Positions 52,905 through 63,149 of a stretch of 64,000 nucleotides of DNA are shown piece by piece. This stretch comes from Aeromonas jandaei. GTDB taxonomy: Bacteria > Pseudomonadota > Gammaproteobacteria > Enterobacterales > Aeromonadaceae. The stretch's first letter is position 1. Every line of letters starts with the position of its first letter. Position numbers and translations under genes: made by a program. The stretch lies in contig NZ_CP149571.1 in assembly GCF_037890695.1 (NCBI RefSeq), forward strand, positions 1,424,501 through 1,488,500. The letters are read 5' to 3'. The notes under the pieces were generated by a model, which saw only the letters and a list, made by a program, of their open reading frames with translations, did no database searches and was not told the DNA's origin.

Positions 52905-55181
52905 TTGTTAACGGAACTGAGACGTATCGTCGAGAGCATGGCCGGGGCCAACACCCTGGAACAGGCCTTGCAGGCACTGGTGAGCCAGACCCGGCAAGCC
53001 ATGGTGGTGGACTGCTGCTCTGTCTACGTTTCGGAACCCGAGATGCGCCGCTACCGGCTGGCGGCGACCGATGGTCTTGCTCCTTCGGCGGTCGGCAAGG
53101 TCACTCTGCCCTTCGAGCAGGGTATCGTCGGTCTGGTCGGTCAGCGGGAAGAGCTGATCAACCTGGCCGATGCCCCTGCACACCCCAGCTTTAAATTCCT
53201 GCCAGATGTCGCCGAAGAGGCGTTTCGCTCATTTCTGGGCGCCCCCATCATGCACCAGCGTCAGGTGGTCGGCATTCTGGTGGTGCAGCAAAAAGAGAGC
53301 CGCCGTTTCGATGAGGGGGAAGAGTCCTTCATGGTCACGCTGGCGGCCCAGCTGGCAGCGCATATCGCTCAGGCGCAGGCCAAGGGGTGGTTGCAGAAGA
53401 CTGACTGGAGCAAGCCGCTGCGCGGCATTGCCGGTGCCAGCGGTATTGCTATGGCCAAGGCCTGGGTGTGGCGGCCGCGCAAGGCGCTCTCTTCCATCAC
53501 TCCGCGCAAGGATGAGGATCATGCCGGCCAGCTGGAACGGCTGGAGTTGGCGGTAGAAGAGGTTCGCCACGATCTGGAGAGCCTGGCGCTGCGCTTTCGC
53601 GAGAGTTACAGCGAAGATTCTGTCGCCATCTTCGACATCTATCTCCATTTGCTCGCCGATCCCGGCTATATCAAGCCGATCCGCAACAAGGTGAGCAAGG
53701 AGCACTGGACCGCGGTCTCCGCCGTCAAGCTGGTCAGCGATCGCCTCATCGAGCAGTTCAAGGGGATGAAGGATCCCTACCTGCAGGAGCGATCCACCGA
53801 TGTGAAGGATATCGCCCAGCGCCTCATCAGTCGCCTGGTGCAGAACGAGCCGGAACATATTTCCATCGGTGAGCCCGTGGTGCTGGTCGCCGATGAGGTG
53901 ACTGCCACCATTCTGGCGGAAGTCCCCCGCGAATACCTGACCGGGGTGGTCTCGCTCAAGGGGGGCACCAACTCCCACGCCGCCATCTTGGCCCGCGCCA
54001 TGGGGGTGGCTGCCATCATGGGGGTGGATCTGCCGCTCGGTGATATCGGTGGCCGCATGCTGGTTGTCGATGGCTATAGCGGTGATCTCTTCATCGAACC
54101 CAATCAGGTGATCCTGACCGAGTATCGCCAGTTGCTGAGCGAAGAGCGGGCACTCGACAGTCTGGTGCGCAGCGTCGACAACCAGCCTTCGGAGACGGCG
54201 GACGGTACCAAGGTCTCCCTGCTGCTTAACGCAGGGCTCAGCGCCGATACCGAGATCTCTCTCAATCATCTGGCGGACGGGGTGGGCCTCTATCGCACCG
54301 AGATCCCCTTCATGCTGCAGGACAGCTTCCCCTCCGAGTGGGAGCAGACTGCCCGCTATCGCGGCATTCTCGAGACCTATCGCAACCGCCCGGTCTGCAT
54401 GCGGACGCTGGATGTGGGCGGAGACAAGCAACTGCCCTATTTCCCCATCGTCGAGGAAAATCCCTTCCTTGGCTGGCGGGGGATCCGGCTCACACTGGAT
54501 CACCCCGAACTGTTTCTGGTGCAGCTCAAGGCGATGTTGCGGGCCAGCGAAGGGCTCGACAATCTGGCCATCATGCTGCCGATGATCAGCAGTGTCAGTG
54601 AAATCAAGGCGTCCCGCCGTCTGCTGGATCAGGCATGGCGCGAAGTATCGGAAGAGGCGGCCAGCCGCAATGCCGAGATCCGCTATCCCAGCCTCGGGGT
54701 AATGATCGAGGTGCCTTCCGCCCTCTACATCCTGCCGGAGATGGCGCCGCTCATCGACTTCTGGTCGGTGGGCAGCAACGATCTGACCCAGTACCTGCTG
54801 GCTGTGGATCGCAACAACTCCCGCGTCGCCAACATCTACGATGCGTTCCATCCGGCGGTGATCCGCGCGTTGCAACTGCTGGTCGATGCCTCCAACCGCT
54901 ATCAGAAGCCGGTCTCGGTCTGTGGCGAGCTGGCTGGCGATCCGGTCGGCGTGCTGCTGTTGCTGGCCATGGGCTATCGCCGCTTCAGTATGAACACCCA
55001 CAACATCGCCCGGATCAAGTATGTCCTGCGCCAATCGACCCTGAGCGAGCTGACCGAACTGCTGGCCGATGGTCTCAAGCACGACAATCCCCACGTGCTG
55101 CGCGGCCTGTTTGCCCGCTATCTGGAAGAGCACGGTTTGGGCGGTTTGTTGCGTGCAGGTCACAAACCGAAAATCGGTTGA
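52905..55181 (+). CDS. ptsP: PTS-Ntr enzyme I (PtsP)
   Basis: PtsP passes phosphate from PEP to NPr in the nitrogen-related phosphotransferase system. The 758-residue protein has an N-terminal GAF sensor (1-165), an HPr-binding domain (about 170-330), the phospho-His motif GGTNSHAAILARAMG (about 350-364) and the PEP-binding barrel (RTLDVGGDKQLPYFP, then SVGSNDLTQYLLAVDRN). The TTG start (52905) gives MLTELRRIVE, which matches E. coli PtsP MLTRLREIVE. AAGGAG is 11 bases upstream. Confidence 0.97.
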   Translation: MLTELRRIVESMAGANTLEQALQALVSQTRQAMVVDCCSVYVSEPEMRRYRLAATDGLAPSAVGKVTLPFEQGIVGLVGQREELINLADAPAHPSFKFLPDVAEEAFRSFLGAPIMHQRQVVGILVVQQKESRRFDEGEESFMVTLAAQLAAHIAQAQAKGWLQKTDWSKPLRGIAGASGIAMAKAWVWRPRKALSSITPRKDEDHAGQLERLELAVEEVRHDLESLALRFRESYSEDSVAIFDIYLHLLADPGYIKPIRNKVSKEHWTAVSAVKLVSDRLIEQFKGMKDPYLQERSTDVKDIAQRLISRLVQNEPEHISIGEPVVLVADEVTATILAEVPREYLTGVVSLKGGTNSHAAILARAMGVAAIMGVDLPLGDIGGRMLVVDGYSGDLFIEPNQVILTEYRQLLSEERALDSLVRSVDNQPSETADGTKVSLLLNAGLSADTEISLNHLADGVGLYRTEIPFMLQDSFPSEWEQTARYRGILETYRNRPVCMRTLDVGGDKQLPYFPIVEENPFLGWRGIRLTLDHPELFLVQLKAMLRASEGLDNLAIMLPMISSVSEIKASRRLLDQAWREVSEEAASRNAEIRYPSLGVMIEVPSALYILPEMAPLIDFWSVGSNDLTQYLLAVDRNNSRVANIYDAFHPAVIRALQLLVDASNRYQKPVSVCGELAGDPVGVLLLLAMGYRRFSMNTHNIARIKYVLRQSTLSELTELLADGLKHDNPHVLRGLFARYLEEHGLGGLLRAGHKPKIG

Positions 55182-55252
55182 TTGATAAACATGCCTTGTC
55201 CCTGCTGGCGAATGATCGGAAAATGCGGCTTTTCTTATGACTGGGGCCGCTT

Positions 55253-56080
55253 ATGCAGCACGATGGATATTGGGTTTTCTCGCAGATTGATCCCGTAGCA
55301 TTCAGTTTGGGACCACTATCGGTACGCTGGTATGGTCTCATGTACCTGTTCGGTTTTGCGTTTGCCATGTGGCTGGCTGGCCGTCGCGCCGATGCGCCGA
55401 ACAGCGGCTGGACACGCAACGAGGTCTCTGACCTGCTCTTCTACGGCTTCCTCGGGGTGATCCTCGGTGGCCGTGTCGGTTACGTACTTTTCTACAACTT
55501 CGATCTCTTCCTTGCGGATCCGACCTACCTGTTCAAGATCTGGACCGGCGGCATGTCGTTCCACGGCGGTCTGATCGGGGTGATCACTGCCATGATCTGG
55601 TTTGCCCACAAGACCAAGCGCCACTTCTTCACCGTGGCCGACTTTGTGGCTCCGCTCATTCCGTTTGGCCTCGGCGTCGGCCGCATTGGCAACTTCCTCA
55701 ACGGCGAGCTGTGGGGCCGGATCACCGATGTGCCCTGGGCCATCATCTTCCCGGAGGCCGGCCCCGAGCCGCGTCATCCCTCCCAGCTCTACCAGTTCGC
55801 GCTGGAAGGGGTGGTGCTGTTCATCATCCTCAATCTGTTCTGGCGCAAGAACCCGCCGCGCGGTGCCATCTCCGGCATGTTCCTGCTGTTCTACGGCCTG
55901 TTCCGCTTCCTGGTGGAGTTTGTCCGCCAGCCAGACAGCCAGCTGGGCCTCTATTTCAACGAGATCAGCATGGGCCAGATCCTCTCCACCCCGATGATCT
56001 TCATCGGAGCCCTGATGATTTGGGCTGCCTACAAGCGCCCGCAGTTGTTCGGTAACGCCGTGAAGGAGGCAAAGCAATGA
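55253..56080 (+). CDS. lgt: prolipoprotein diacylglyceryl transferase
   Basis: Lgt attaches diacylglycerol to the lipobox Cys of prolipoproteins, including PulA in this window. The 275-residue inner-membrane protein has seven membrane segments, the [11 protein letters not shown] catalytic His region (about 98-108) and [14 protein letters not shown] (about 144-157). It overlaps thyA by 4 bases (ATGA), so they are coupled. Confidence 0.97.
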   Translation: MQHDGYWVFSQIDPVAFSLGPLSVRWYGLMYLFGFAFAMWLAGRRADAPNSGWTRNEVSDLLFYGFLGVILGGRVGYVLFYNFDLFLADPTYLFKIWTGGMSFHGGLIGVITAMIWFAHKTKRHFFTVADFVAPLIPFGLGVGRIGNFLNGELWGRITDVPWAIIFPEAGPEPRHPSQLYQFALEGVVLFIILNLFWRKNPPRGAISGMFLLFYGLFRFLVEFVRQPDSQLGLYFNEISMGQILSTPMIFIGALMIWAAYKRPQLFGNAVKEAKQ

Positions 56081-56871
56081 GAGCCTATCTCGACCTGATG
56101 CAGAAGATCCTGGACGAGGGGACCGTCAAGTCCGATCGCACCGGTACCGGCACCGTCTCTCTGTTTGGTCATCAGATGCGCTTCAATCTGGCAGAGGGTT
56201 TTCCGCTGGTGACCACCAAGAAGTGCCACCTGCGCTCCATCATTCATGAGCTGCTCTGGTTCCTCAATGGCGATACCAACACCGCCTATCTGAAAGAGAA
56301 CGGCGTCAGCATCTGGGATGAGTGGGCCGACGAGAACGGCGATCTGGGACCGGTTTATGGCGCCCAGTGGCGCTCCTGGCCGACCGCCGACGGTGGCGTG
56401 GTGGATCAGATCCAGAAAGCGGTGGATGACATCAAGCACAACCCGGATTCGCGCCGCATCATCGTCTCCGCCTGGAACGTGGGCGAGCTGGACAAGATGG
56501 CGCTGGCTCCCTGCCATGCCTTCTTCCAGTTCTACGTGGCGGACGGCAAGCTCTCCTGCCAGCTCTACCAGCGCAGCTGTGACGTGTTCCTCGGCTTGCC
56601 GTTCAACATTGCCAGCTATGCTTTGCTGACCCATATGATGGCCCAGCAGTGTGGTCTGGAAGTGGGTGACTTTGTCTGGACCGGCGGCGATGTGCACCTC
56701 TACTCCAACCACATGGAGCAGACTGCACTGCAGCTCACCCGTGAGCCGCGTCCGCTGCCAACTCTGGTGATCAAGCGCAAGCCGGACTCCATCTTCGATT
56801 ACAAGTTCGAGGATTTCGAGATAGAGGGTTATGACCCCCATCCCGGCATCAAGGCGCCCGTCGCCATCTGA
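56077..56871 (+). CDS. thyA: thymidylate synthase
   Basis: ThyA makes dTMP from dUMP with methylene-tetrahydrofolate. The 264-residue protein matches the short E. coli-type enzyme. Catalytic Cys146 is in [11 protein letters not shown], with [31 protein letters not shown] and VYGAQWRSW nearby. It ends the rppH-ptsP-lgt-thyA group at a terminator. Confidence 0.99.
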   Translation: MRAYLDLMQKILDEGTVKSDRTGTGTVSLFGHQMRFNLAEGFPLVTTKKCHLRSIIHELLWFLNGDTNTAYLKENGVSIWDEWADENGDLGPVYGAQWRSWPTADGGVVDQIQKAVDDIKHNPDSRRIIVSAWNVGELDKMALAPCHAFFQFYVADGKLSCQLYQRSCDVFLGLPFNIASYALLTHMMAQQCGLEVGDFVWTGGDVHLYSNHMEQTALQLTREPRPLPTLVIKRKPDSIFDYKFEDFEIEGYDPHPGIKAPVAI

Positions 56872-56875
56872 TTGC

Positions 56876-56899
56876 AAGGCGCCCCAGGGCGCCTTTTTT
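56876..56899 (+). terminator. rho-independent terminator of thyA
   Basis: Stem AAGGCGCC/GGCGCCTT with a CCAG loop, then a T run. Confidence 0.9.
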
Positions 56900-57096
56900 A
56901 TGCTTAAAAACAGTTAGATATTCATTTTTGTGATTGAAAATCGAGAACTGGCCACACCGCTATGAAAGATGCCTTTGGCGGAGCTGTTTTGGTTTTATTT
57001 CGGTTTTTTCGTTGTATTGAGCAGTAAGAAACGATTTTCCAAGAGTTGTTATCGGTTATAGACTCAACGTAAAGTAATTCTGTGGATATTTTAACC

Positions 57097-58287
57097 ATGA
57101 GCGACGTAATCAAAAAGTTCCTGAAGCTGGAGGCCGCCTCCGGAATTATTCTGATCATGGCGGCCATGCTGGCAATGATATTGGCCAATTCCGGCCTCTC
57201 TGGAAGCTACCAGGCCTTCCTCGATACGCCGGTGCAGGTACGCATTGCGGCACTGGATATCGACAAGCCGTTGCTGCTCTGGATCAACGATGGCTTCATG
57301 GCGATCTTCTTCCTGCTGGTCGGGCTCGAAGTGAAGCGCGAGATGCTGGAAGGTGCGCTCTCATCCCGGGTGCAGGCGACCTTCCCGGCCATTGCTGCGG
57401 TGGGCGGTATGCTGGCTCCGGCCCTGATCTACGCCTTCTTCAACTACTCGGACGAAGTGGCGCGCGCTGGCTGGGCGATTCCGGCCGCGACCGATATTGC
57501 CTTTGCCCTCGGGGTGATGGCGCTGCTCGGCAAGCGGGTGCCGGTGAGCCTCAAGGTGTTCCTGTTGGCGCTTGCCATCATGGATGATCTGGGTGTCATC
57601 ATCATCATCGCGCTGTTCTACACCCAGCAGCTGTCGCTGGCGGCATTGACGGTCGGTATTCTGGCGACCCTGACGCTGTTCTGGATGAACCGCCGCGGCG
57701 AGGATCGGATCAGCCTCTACATGCTGGTCGGGCTGGTGCTCTGGGTGGCGGTGCTGAAATCCGGTGTCCATGCGACCCTGGCTGGCGTGGTGGTTGGTTT
57801 CATGATCCCGCTTAACGGCAAGCGCTATGCCTCGCCGCTCAAGCATCTGGAGCATGCCCTGCACCCCTGGAGTGCCTACCTGATCCTGCCGCTGTTTGCC
57901 TTTGCCAACGCGGGGGTATCGCTGGAGGGGATCGGTCTCTCATCCCTGCTGAGCCCGGTGCCTATGGGCATCATGTTGGGGCTGTTTATCGGCAAGCCGC
58001 TCGGGGTATTCACCATCAGCTGGCTGTCGGTCAAGCTGGGTGTGGCGCAGTTGCCACCGGGAGTCAACTTCAAGCAGATCTTTGCGGTCAGCATCCTTTG
58101 TGGCATTGGTTTCACCATGTCGATGTTTATCGCATCGCTGGCATTCGAGCATGGTGGGCTGGATTACGGCAGCTACTCTCGCCTCGGTATTCTGGTGGGC
58201 TCCACCCTGGCGGCGGTAGTCGGTTATCTGGCCTTGCGATTGGCTCTTCCCAAGTGTGACGGGGATCAGAGTGCGGAGGGACTATGA
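57097..58287 (+). CDS. nhaA: Na+/H+ antiporter NhaA
   Basis: NhaA exports Na+ or Li+ in exchange for two protons, giving salt and alkaline tolerance. The 396-residue protein has 12 membrane segments. The essential Asp residues are in [11 protein letters not shown] (about Asp133) and [12 protein letters not shown] (about Asp163-164). Start at 57097 (MSDVIKKF) matches Vibrio NhaA; a GTG at 57082 would add five residues. The AT-rich gap before it (56900-57096) presumably holds the NhaR-controlled promoter. Confidence 0.97.
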   Translation: MSDVIKKFLKLEAASGIILIMAAMLAMILANSGLSGSYQAFLDTPVQVRIAALDIDKPLLLWINDGFMAIFFLLVGLEVKREMLEGALSSRVQATFPAIAAVGGMLAPALIYAFFNYSDEVARAGWAIPAATDIAFALGVMALLGKRVPVSLKVFLLALAIMDDLGVIIIIALFYTQQLSLAALTVGILATLTLFWMNRRGEDRISLYMLVGLVLWVAVLKSGVHATLAGVVVGFMIPLNGKRYASPLKHLEHALHPWSAYLILPLFAFANAGVSLEGIGLSSLLSPVPMGIMLGLFIGKPLGVFTISWLSVKLGVAQLPPGVNFKQIFAVSILCGIGFTMSMFIASLAFEHGGLDYGSYSRLGILVGSTLAAVVGYLALRLALPKCDGDQSAEGL

Positions 58288-58691
58288 AAAAACAGGCATG
58301 GCTGGCAGTAATGTTGCTAAGCCCGCTGACATGGGCGGGCGGGTTTGAGGATTGCAGGCAGGATGCCGCTTCGGCAAGCTGCTCTGCCTATCTCAACGGT
58401 GTGGTGGATAGCGCCGTGCTGCTGGGGGACAAGCAGGCCAAGGCCCGCTTTGGCGAAACCTTCTCCGAGCGGGCGCTGAGCAGCCGGGCAGGGGAGATGG
58501 TCAAGCGTTCCAACAAGCGCTACTGCGGTGATCGCCAGCCCGACAAGGCGCGGCTCAAGGCCGACCTGATGGCGCAGTTCGGTGCGAACAAGGTTGACTC
58601 GGTCAGCGACATGTATGACATTCTGGCGGTTGAACTCAGCTGCTACCGGAGCCCGCGCCAGGCGGGAACCCCATCGGATGTCACACCTTAA
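58284..58691 (+). CDS. small exported Cys-containing protein, Rap1a/Tai-like
   Basis: A 135-residue protein with a signal peptide ([20 protein letters not shown]) and a small helical domain. Four Cys (in [26 protein letters not shown] and ELSCYRS) could form disulfides. The [13 protein letters not shown] and terminal LAVELSC spacing recalls Rap1a/Tai-type periplasmic proteins, but this is a weak resemblance. It overlaps nhaA by 4 bases (ATGA) and nhaR by 14 bases, so all three are translationally linked. The function is unknown, perhaps connected with the antiporter at the periplasmic face. Confidence 0.7.
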   Translation: MKKQAWLAVMLLSPLTWAGGFEDCRQDAASASCSAYLNGVVDSAVLLGDKQAKARFGETFSERALSSRAGEMVKRSNKRYCGDRQPDKARLKADLMAQFGANKVDSVSDMYDILAVELSCYRSPRQAGTPSDVTP

Positions 58692-59610
58692 CTACAACCA
58701 TCTCTACTATTTCTGGATGACGCAGAAGAAGGGCTCTGTCACTCAGGCGGCAGAAGCCCTTTTTTTGACTCCGCAGACGGTGACCGGCCAGATCAAGCTG
58801 CTGGAGCAGCGTTTGGGCGGCAAGTTGCTCAAGCGCAAGGGGCGCACCCTTGAGGCAACCGAGCTGGGTCAGCTGGTGTTTCGCTACGCCGACAAGATGT
58901 TCAGCCTCTCCTACGAGATGCTCGATATCGTCAACTACCGCAAGGAGAGCCAGATCCTGTTCGACGTCGGCATCGCCGATGCCCTCTCCAAGCGCCTTGC
59001 CAGTCGTGTGCTGCTCTCAGTCATCCCCAACGATGGCTCCATCCACCTGCGTTGCTTCGAATCGACCCACGAACTGCTGCTGGAGCAGCTGAGCGAGCAC
59101 AAGCTCGACATGATCCTCTCCGACTGTCCGGTGGATTCCAGCCAGCATGCGGGCCTGCTCTCCAAGCGGCTTGGTGGCTGTGGTGTCAGCTTCTTCTGTA
59201 AGGCGCCGCTGCCATCGCTCCCTTTTCCGGCCTGCCTTGAGGAGCGCAAGCTGCTAATCCCGGGGCGCCGAACAGCCATGGGGCGCCAGCTTACCCAGTG
59301 GTTTGAACAGCAGGGGGTCTCCCCCAGCATCCTTGGCGAGTTTGACGATGCGGCGCTGATGAAGGCGTTTGGCTTCTTCAATCAGGGTATCTTTATGGCC
59401 CCCACCATCTATCGGGAGGAGATCCTTGAGGGGGAGGGGGTGATGTTGCTGGGCGAGACCCAGGATCTGATGGAGGAGTACTACGTCATCTTCGCCGAGC
59501 GGATGATCCAGCATCCGGCGGTAAAACGGGTGTGCGAGAGTGATTTCACCTTCCTCTTTGCCGGGGAGGAGAACTTCTCCGCCATCCAGCCAGCATCACT
59601 GTCGTTTTAA
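58678..59610 (+). CDS. nhaR: NhaR, LysR-type activator of nhaA
   Basis: A 310-residue LysR-family regulator that activates nhaA in response to Na+. N-terminal helix-turn-helix: [20 protein letters not shown] (about 19-38), with the NhaR-specific start [13 protein letters not shown]. The effector domain includes [13 protein letters not shown]. Start at 58678 overlaps the previous gene. Operon layout nhaA-small gene-nhaR. Confidence 0.93.
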   Translation: MSHLNYNHLYYFWMTQKKGSVTQAAEALFLTPQTVTGQIKLLEQRLGGKLLKRKGRTLEATELGQLVFRYADKMFSLSYEMLDIVNYRKESQILFDVGIADALSKRLASRVLLSVIPNDGSIHLRCFESTHELLLEQLSEHKLDMILSDCPVDSSQHAGLLSKRLGGCGVSFFCKAPLPSLPFPACLEERKLLIPGRRTAMGRQLTQWFEQQGVSPSILGEFDDAALMKAFGFFNQGIFMAPTIYREEILEGEGVMLLGETQDLMEEYYVIFAERMIQHPAVKRVCESDFTFLFAGEENFSAIQPASLSF

Positions 59611-59661
59611 AACGACCCGTCACCACGTATCATCGGCGATGAGTGGCAGAGGAGAGGTGTG

Positions 59662-59964
59662 ATGCAACTTGAAGAGATGGAAGCCAGTGCGGGTCAGGCG
59701 GTCGCCCTGCTCAAGGCGTTGGCCAATGAGCGGCGGCTCTTTATCCTGTGCCATTTGCTGGAGCGGGAGCTGTCGGTGGGGGAACTCAACGAGCGGTTGG
59801 GATTGAGCCAGTCTGCGTTGTCACAGCATCTGGCATTGCTGCGGCGCGATGAGCTGGTCAACACGCGAAAAGAGGCCCAGACGGTCTACTATTCGCTGCG
59901 CAGCCACGAGGTGCGCGAGATGATCTCCTTGCTGCATCGGCTTTACTGCAGCGCAGATAAATAA
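59662..59964 (+). CDS. hlyU: HlyU-like ArsR-family regulator
   Basis: A 100-residue winged-helix regulator of the ArsR/SmtB family, very like Vibrio HlyU: LLKALANERRLFILCHLLE, ELSVGELNERLGLSQSALSQHLALLRRDELVNTRKEAQTVYYSL (split over 37-80) and LLHRLYC. It has no metal-site set; instead Cys30 and Cys96 keep the spacing of the HlyU sensory pair (Cys38 and Cys104 in V. cholerae), which responds to oxidants or persulfides. HlyU derepresses toxin genes by displacing H-NS. ATG at 59662 follows GAGGTGT. It lies 51 bases after nhaR. Confidence 0.88.
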   Translation: MQLEEMEASAGQAVALLKALANERRLFILCHLLERELSVGELNERLGLSQSALSQHLALLRRDELVNTRKEAQTVYYSLRSHEVREMISLLHRLYCSADK

Positions 59965-59989
59965 AAAACCGGCACTAGGCCGGTTTTTT
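59963..59989. terminator. bidirectional terminator between hlyU and rpsT
   Basis: Stem AAAAAACCGGC/GCCGGTTTTTT with an ACTAG loop, overlapping the hlyU stop. It can also end rpsT transcripts on the minus strand. Confidence 0.9.
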
Positions 59990-60012
59990 CAGCTTTTATC
60001 AGCAGAAGCTGA

Positions 60013-60276
60013 TTAAGCCATAGCTTTGATCTGGGCAGACAGGCGGCTCTTGTGACGAGCAGCTTTGTTCTTGTGGATCAGGCCTTTGGTCGCCATACGA
60101 TCCATGATCGGCTGAGCAACAGCGAAAGCGGCAGTCGCGGCAGCTTTGTCGCCAGAGGCGATAGCAGCGATGACTTTCTTCAGGTAGGTACGGGTCATGG
60201 AACGACGGCTGGCGTTGTGCTGACGGCGTTTCTCTGACTGAAGAGCGCGCTTCTTAGCAGATTTGATGTTAGCCAA
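60013..60276 (-). CDS. rpsT: ribosomal protein S20
   Basis: An 87-residue 30S protein S20. [18 protein letters not shown] at the start and the helical, basic body are diagnostic. Divergent from murJ, as in many gammaproteobacteria. Confidence 0.99.
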   Translation of the reverse strand: MANIKSAKKRALQSEKRRQHNASRRSMTRTYLKKVIAAIASGDKAAATAAFAVAQPIMDRMATKGLIHKNKAARHKSRLSAQIKAMA

Positions 60277-60324
60277 GGTAAAACTCCTAAAACTGTCTTA
60301 GCGAGTGTATTGAAAAGGCCCGGA

Positions 60325-60353
60325 AATATGCCTTCCCAACCACATATTGTCAA
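60325..60353 (-). promoter_or_regulatory. promoter of rpsT
   Basis: On the minus strand: a perfect -35 TTGACA, 17-bp spacer and -10 CATATT (4 of 6). The start would be near 60318, about 42 bases before the coding start. Confidence 0.65.
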
Positions 60354-60467
60354 ATGATTTGTGCAAATAAACACCGCCCCCCGGTGGTGTGTCAGATGGG
60401 AGACGGTTAAACTGTCGGCCGATTCTAGCAGCATTCTTTTCATTCTGACAGTTCCAGAGGCCTCGTC

Positions 60468-62033
60468 TTGAGTAAGAAATTGATCAAATCCGGAATTATT
60501 GTGTCCGGAATGACGTTGGCATCCCGTGTGATGGGCTTGGTGCGCGATGTGGTCATCGCCAATCTGCTCGGTGCCGGGGTTGCCGCAGACGTCTTCTTCT
60601 TTGCCAATCGCATTCCCAACTTCCTGCGTCGTCTGTTCGCAGAAGGTGCCTTCAATCAGGCCTTTGTCCCCGTGATGACCGAGTACCGGAAAAAGGGCGA
60701 TGAGAGTGAAGTGCGTGAACTGCTGGCTGCGGTGGCGGGGACTCTCGGCGGGATAGTGACTGTGGTGACCCTGCTCGGGGTGCTGGGCTCCGGCGTGCTG
60801 ACCGCCCTGTTTGGCTGGGGCTGGTTCTGGGACTGGCTCCATGGCGGGCCGGCTGCCGAGAAGTTCGAGATGGCGAGCCTGATGCTCAAAATCACCTTCC
60901 CCTACCTCTGGTTCATTACCTTTACCGCCATGGCGGGGGCCATTCTCAATACTTTCGGTCGCTTCGGGGTCTCCTCTTTCACGCCGATCTTCCTCAACAT
61001 CACCATGATCGCTGCCGCCTGGTGGATCTCGCCCTGGCTGGACGATCCCGAACTGGCGCTGGCCATCGGTGTCTTCCTCGGTGGTCTGGTACAGTTCCTG
61101 TTCCAGTTCCCGTTCCTGCGCCAGATCAACATGCTGGTGTGGCCCAAGTGGGGTTGGCACCATCCGGGGGTCGTGAAGATCCGCACCCTGATGATCCCGG
61201 CGCTGTTCGGGGTATCGGTCAGCCAGATCAACCTGTTGGTCAACACCATGCTTGCCTCGTTTCTGGCGACCGGTGCCATCAGCTACCTCTACTACTCGGA
61301 TCGCTTGCTGGAGTTCCCGCTCGGCATGTTCGGTGTCGCCATCAGTACCGTTATCCTACCGGCATTGGCCAAGAAGCATGTGGATGCCGATCCGGCCGAC
61401 TTCTCCCGCACCATGGACTGGGGGGTTCGGATGGTGATGCTGCTCGGTTTGCCCGCCATGGTGGGGATTGCCGTGCTGCGTGAGCCGATCCTGCGGGTAC
61501 TGTTCATGCGCGGCGAGTTCGGCTTGCATGAGGTGACCATGTCGAGCGCCAGCTTGCTGGCATCCACCTCCGGTTTGCTGTCGCTGATGCTGATCAAGGT
61601 GCTGGCGCCCGGTTACTACGCCCGTCAGGACACCAAAACGCCGGTACGGATCGGGATGATCTCTATGGCCGCCAACATGGTCTGCAACCTCCTCTTCATC
61701 TATCCGCTCGGTTACGTGGGGCTGGCGCTCTCGACCGCCTGTTCGGGCACGCTGAACGCAGCCCTGCTGTTCAAGGGGCTCCATCAGCAGAGCGTCTACC
61801 GGCCTTCCCGCCATACCGGGATCTTTTGCCTCAAGTTGCTGACGGCGAGCCTGCTGATGGGGGGAGTACTCCTCTACCTGTCGCCAGACCTGACCCAATG
61901 GGGGGAATGGAGCATGGGCAAGGCGAGCCTGCAGCTGACCATGTTGCTGGTGCTGGGGGGGGCCATCTATGCCGGAGTCCTGCTGGCACTGGGGATCCGG
62001 CCAAGAGATCTGAAATCGGGTCGTGAAGATTGA
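60468..62033 (+). CDS. murJ: lipid II flippase MurJ
   Basis: MurJ flips lipid II across the inner membrane for peptidoglycan synthesis. The 521-residue protein has 14 membrane segments; VVIANLLGAGVAADVFFFANRIPNFLRRLFAEGAF (about 25-59, here abridged) is the family signature region. TTG start at 60468 behind AGAGG. It is essential in most species. It precedes ribF. Confidence 0.97.
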   Translation: MSKKLIKSGIIVSGMTLASRVMGLVRDVVIANLLGAGVAADVFFFANRIPNFLRRLFAEGAFNQAFVPVMTEYRKKGDESEVRELLAAVAGTLGGIVTVVTLLGVLGSGVLTALFGWGWFWDWLHGGPAAEKFEMASLMLKITFPYLWFITFTAMAGAILNTFGRFGVSSFTPIFLNITMIAAAWWISPWLDDPELALAIGVFLGGLVQFLFQFPFLRQINMLVWPKWGWHHPGVVKIRTLMIPALFGVSVSQINLLVNTMLASFLATGAISYLYYSDRLLEFPLGMFGVAISTVILPALAKKHVDADPADFSRTMDWGVRMVMLLGLPAMVGIAVLREPILRVLFMRGEFGLHEVTMSSASLLASTSGLLSLMLIKVLAPGYYARQDTKTPVRIGMISMAANMVCNLLFIYPLGYVGLALSTACSGTLNAALLFKGLHQQSVYRPSRHTGIFCLKLLTASLLMGGVLLYLSPDLTQWGEWSMGKASLQLTMLLVLGGAIYAGVLLALGIRPRDLKSGRED

Positions 62034-62174
62034 TCCATGTCCGAGGCTTGAAGGCGTCAAGTGAGTTGGTATTTCGGCCCCGAGAGCTGAAATCGGGGCC
62101 GCAACAGGGCTGACCCTGATGGCCGCCTGATATATAATCCGGCGATTTCGACAGCAGCAACGCACAAGGCAGCG

Positions 62175-63149
62175 ATGGAGCTTATTCGCGGTATTCACAA
62201 TCTCAAGCCCCGTCACTGGGGATGTGTATTGACCATTGGCAACTTTGATGGGGTTCATCAGGGTCACCATGCGGTACTGGCACGTCTCAGGGAGAAAGCG
62301 GCCCAGCTGGGATTGCCCGCCTGCGTCATGCTGTTCGAGCCGCAGCCGCTGGAGCTGTTTGCCGGTAGCGAGGCGCCGGCACGCCTGAGCCGCTTGCGCG
62401 AGAAGTATGAAGCGCTCAAGGAGTTGCAGATCGACCGCATGCTCTGCGTACGCTTCAGCCACCGCTTTGCCAGTCAGGCTGCTGCCACCTTCATCGAGCA
62501 ACTGCTGGTCGAGAAGCTTGGCGTGCGCTATCTGGTGGTCGGCGACGATTTTCGCTTCGGCAAGGGGCGGGAAGGGGACTTCCACCTGCTGGAGGCGGCG
62601 GGCCAGCGCTTCGGTTTCGAGGTGATCAGCACCCAGAGCTTCCAGCTATCCCGTCAGCGGGTCAGTAGCACGCTGGTGCGTGAGGCGCTCAAGGCGGGCC
62701 GCATGGCGGAGGTTGAGCTGATGCTCGGCCGTCCTTATGCCATCAGCGGCCGGGTGGCCCACGGCGACAAGCTGGGGCGCACCATAGGTTTTCCCACCGC
62801 CAATCTGGCCCTCAAGCGTCAGGTAATCCCGGTCGGTGGCGTGTTTGCGGTGGAAGTGATATGTTCCGGCAAGACCTTCCCCGGTGTAGCCAATGTGGGT
62901 GTACGGCCGACCTTGAGCGGTACACAAGCCAGATTGGAAGTACATCTGTTTGATTTTTCTGGTGACCTTTACGGTCAACAGGTCAAGGTGCTGCTTCGCC
63001 ACAAGCTGCGCGAAGAGCAGAAATTTGACTCTTTCTCTGCCTTGAAGGAGCAGATCGAACGAGATGCCCTGGCGGCCCGAGCCTGGTTCGGGCTGCCGCA
63101 ATTTCATTTACCCAGCACTCTTTTAGAAAAGAAGGGAACCCAGGACTGA
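62175..63149 (+). CDS. ribF: bifunctional riboflavin kinase / FAD synthetase
   Basis: RibF turns riboflavin into FMN and then FAD. The 324-residue protein has the N-terminal nucleotidyltransferase domain ([16 protein letters not shown], about 17-32; [15 protein letters not shown]) and the C-terminal kinase domain ([20 protein letters not shown], about 193-212). The stop overlaps the ileS start by one base (TGATG). The ribF-ileS order is conserved. Confidence 0.98.
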   Translation: MELIRGIHNLKPRHWGCVLTIGNFDGVHQGHHAVLARLREKAAQLGLPACVMLFEPQPLELFAGSEAPARLSRLREKYEALKELQIDRMLCVRFSHRFASQAAATFIEQLLVEKLGVRYLVVGDDFRFGKGREGDFHLLEAAGQRFGFEVISTQSFQLSRQRVSSTLVREALKAGRMAEVELMLGRPYAISGRVAHGDKLGRTIGFPTANLALKRQVIPVGGVFAVEVICSGKTFPGVANVGVRPTLSGTQARLEVHLFDFSGDLYGQQVKVLLRHKLREEQKFDSFSALKEQIERDALAARAWFGLPQFHLPSTLLEKKGTQD

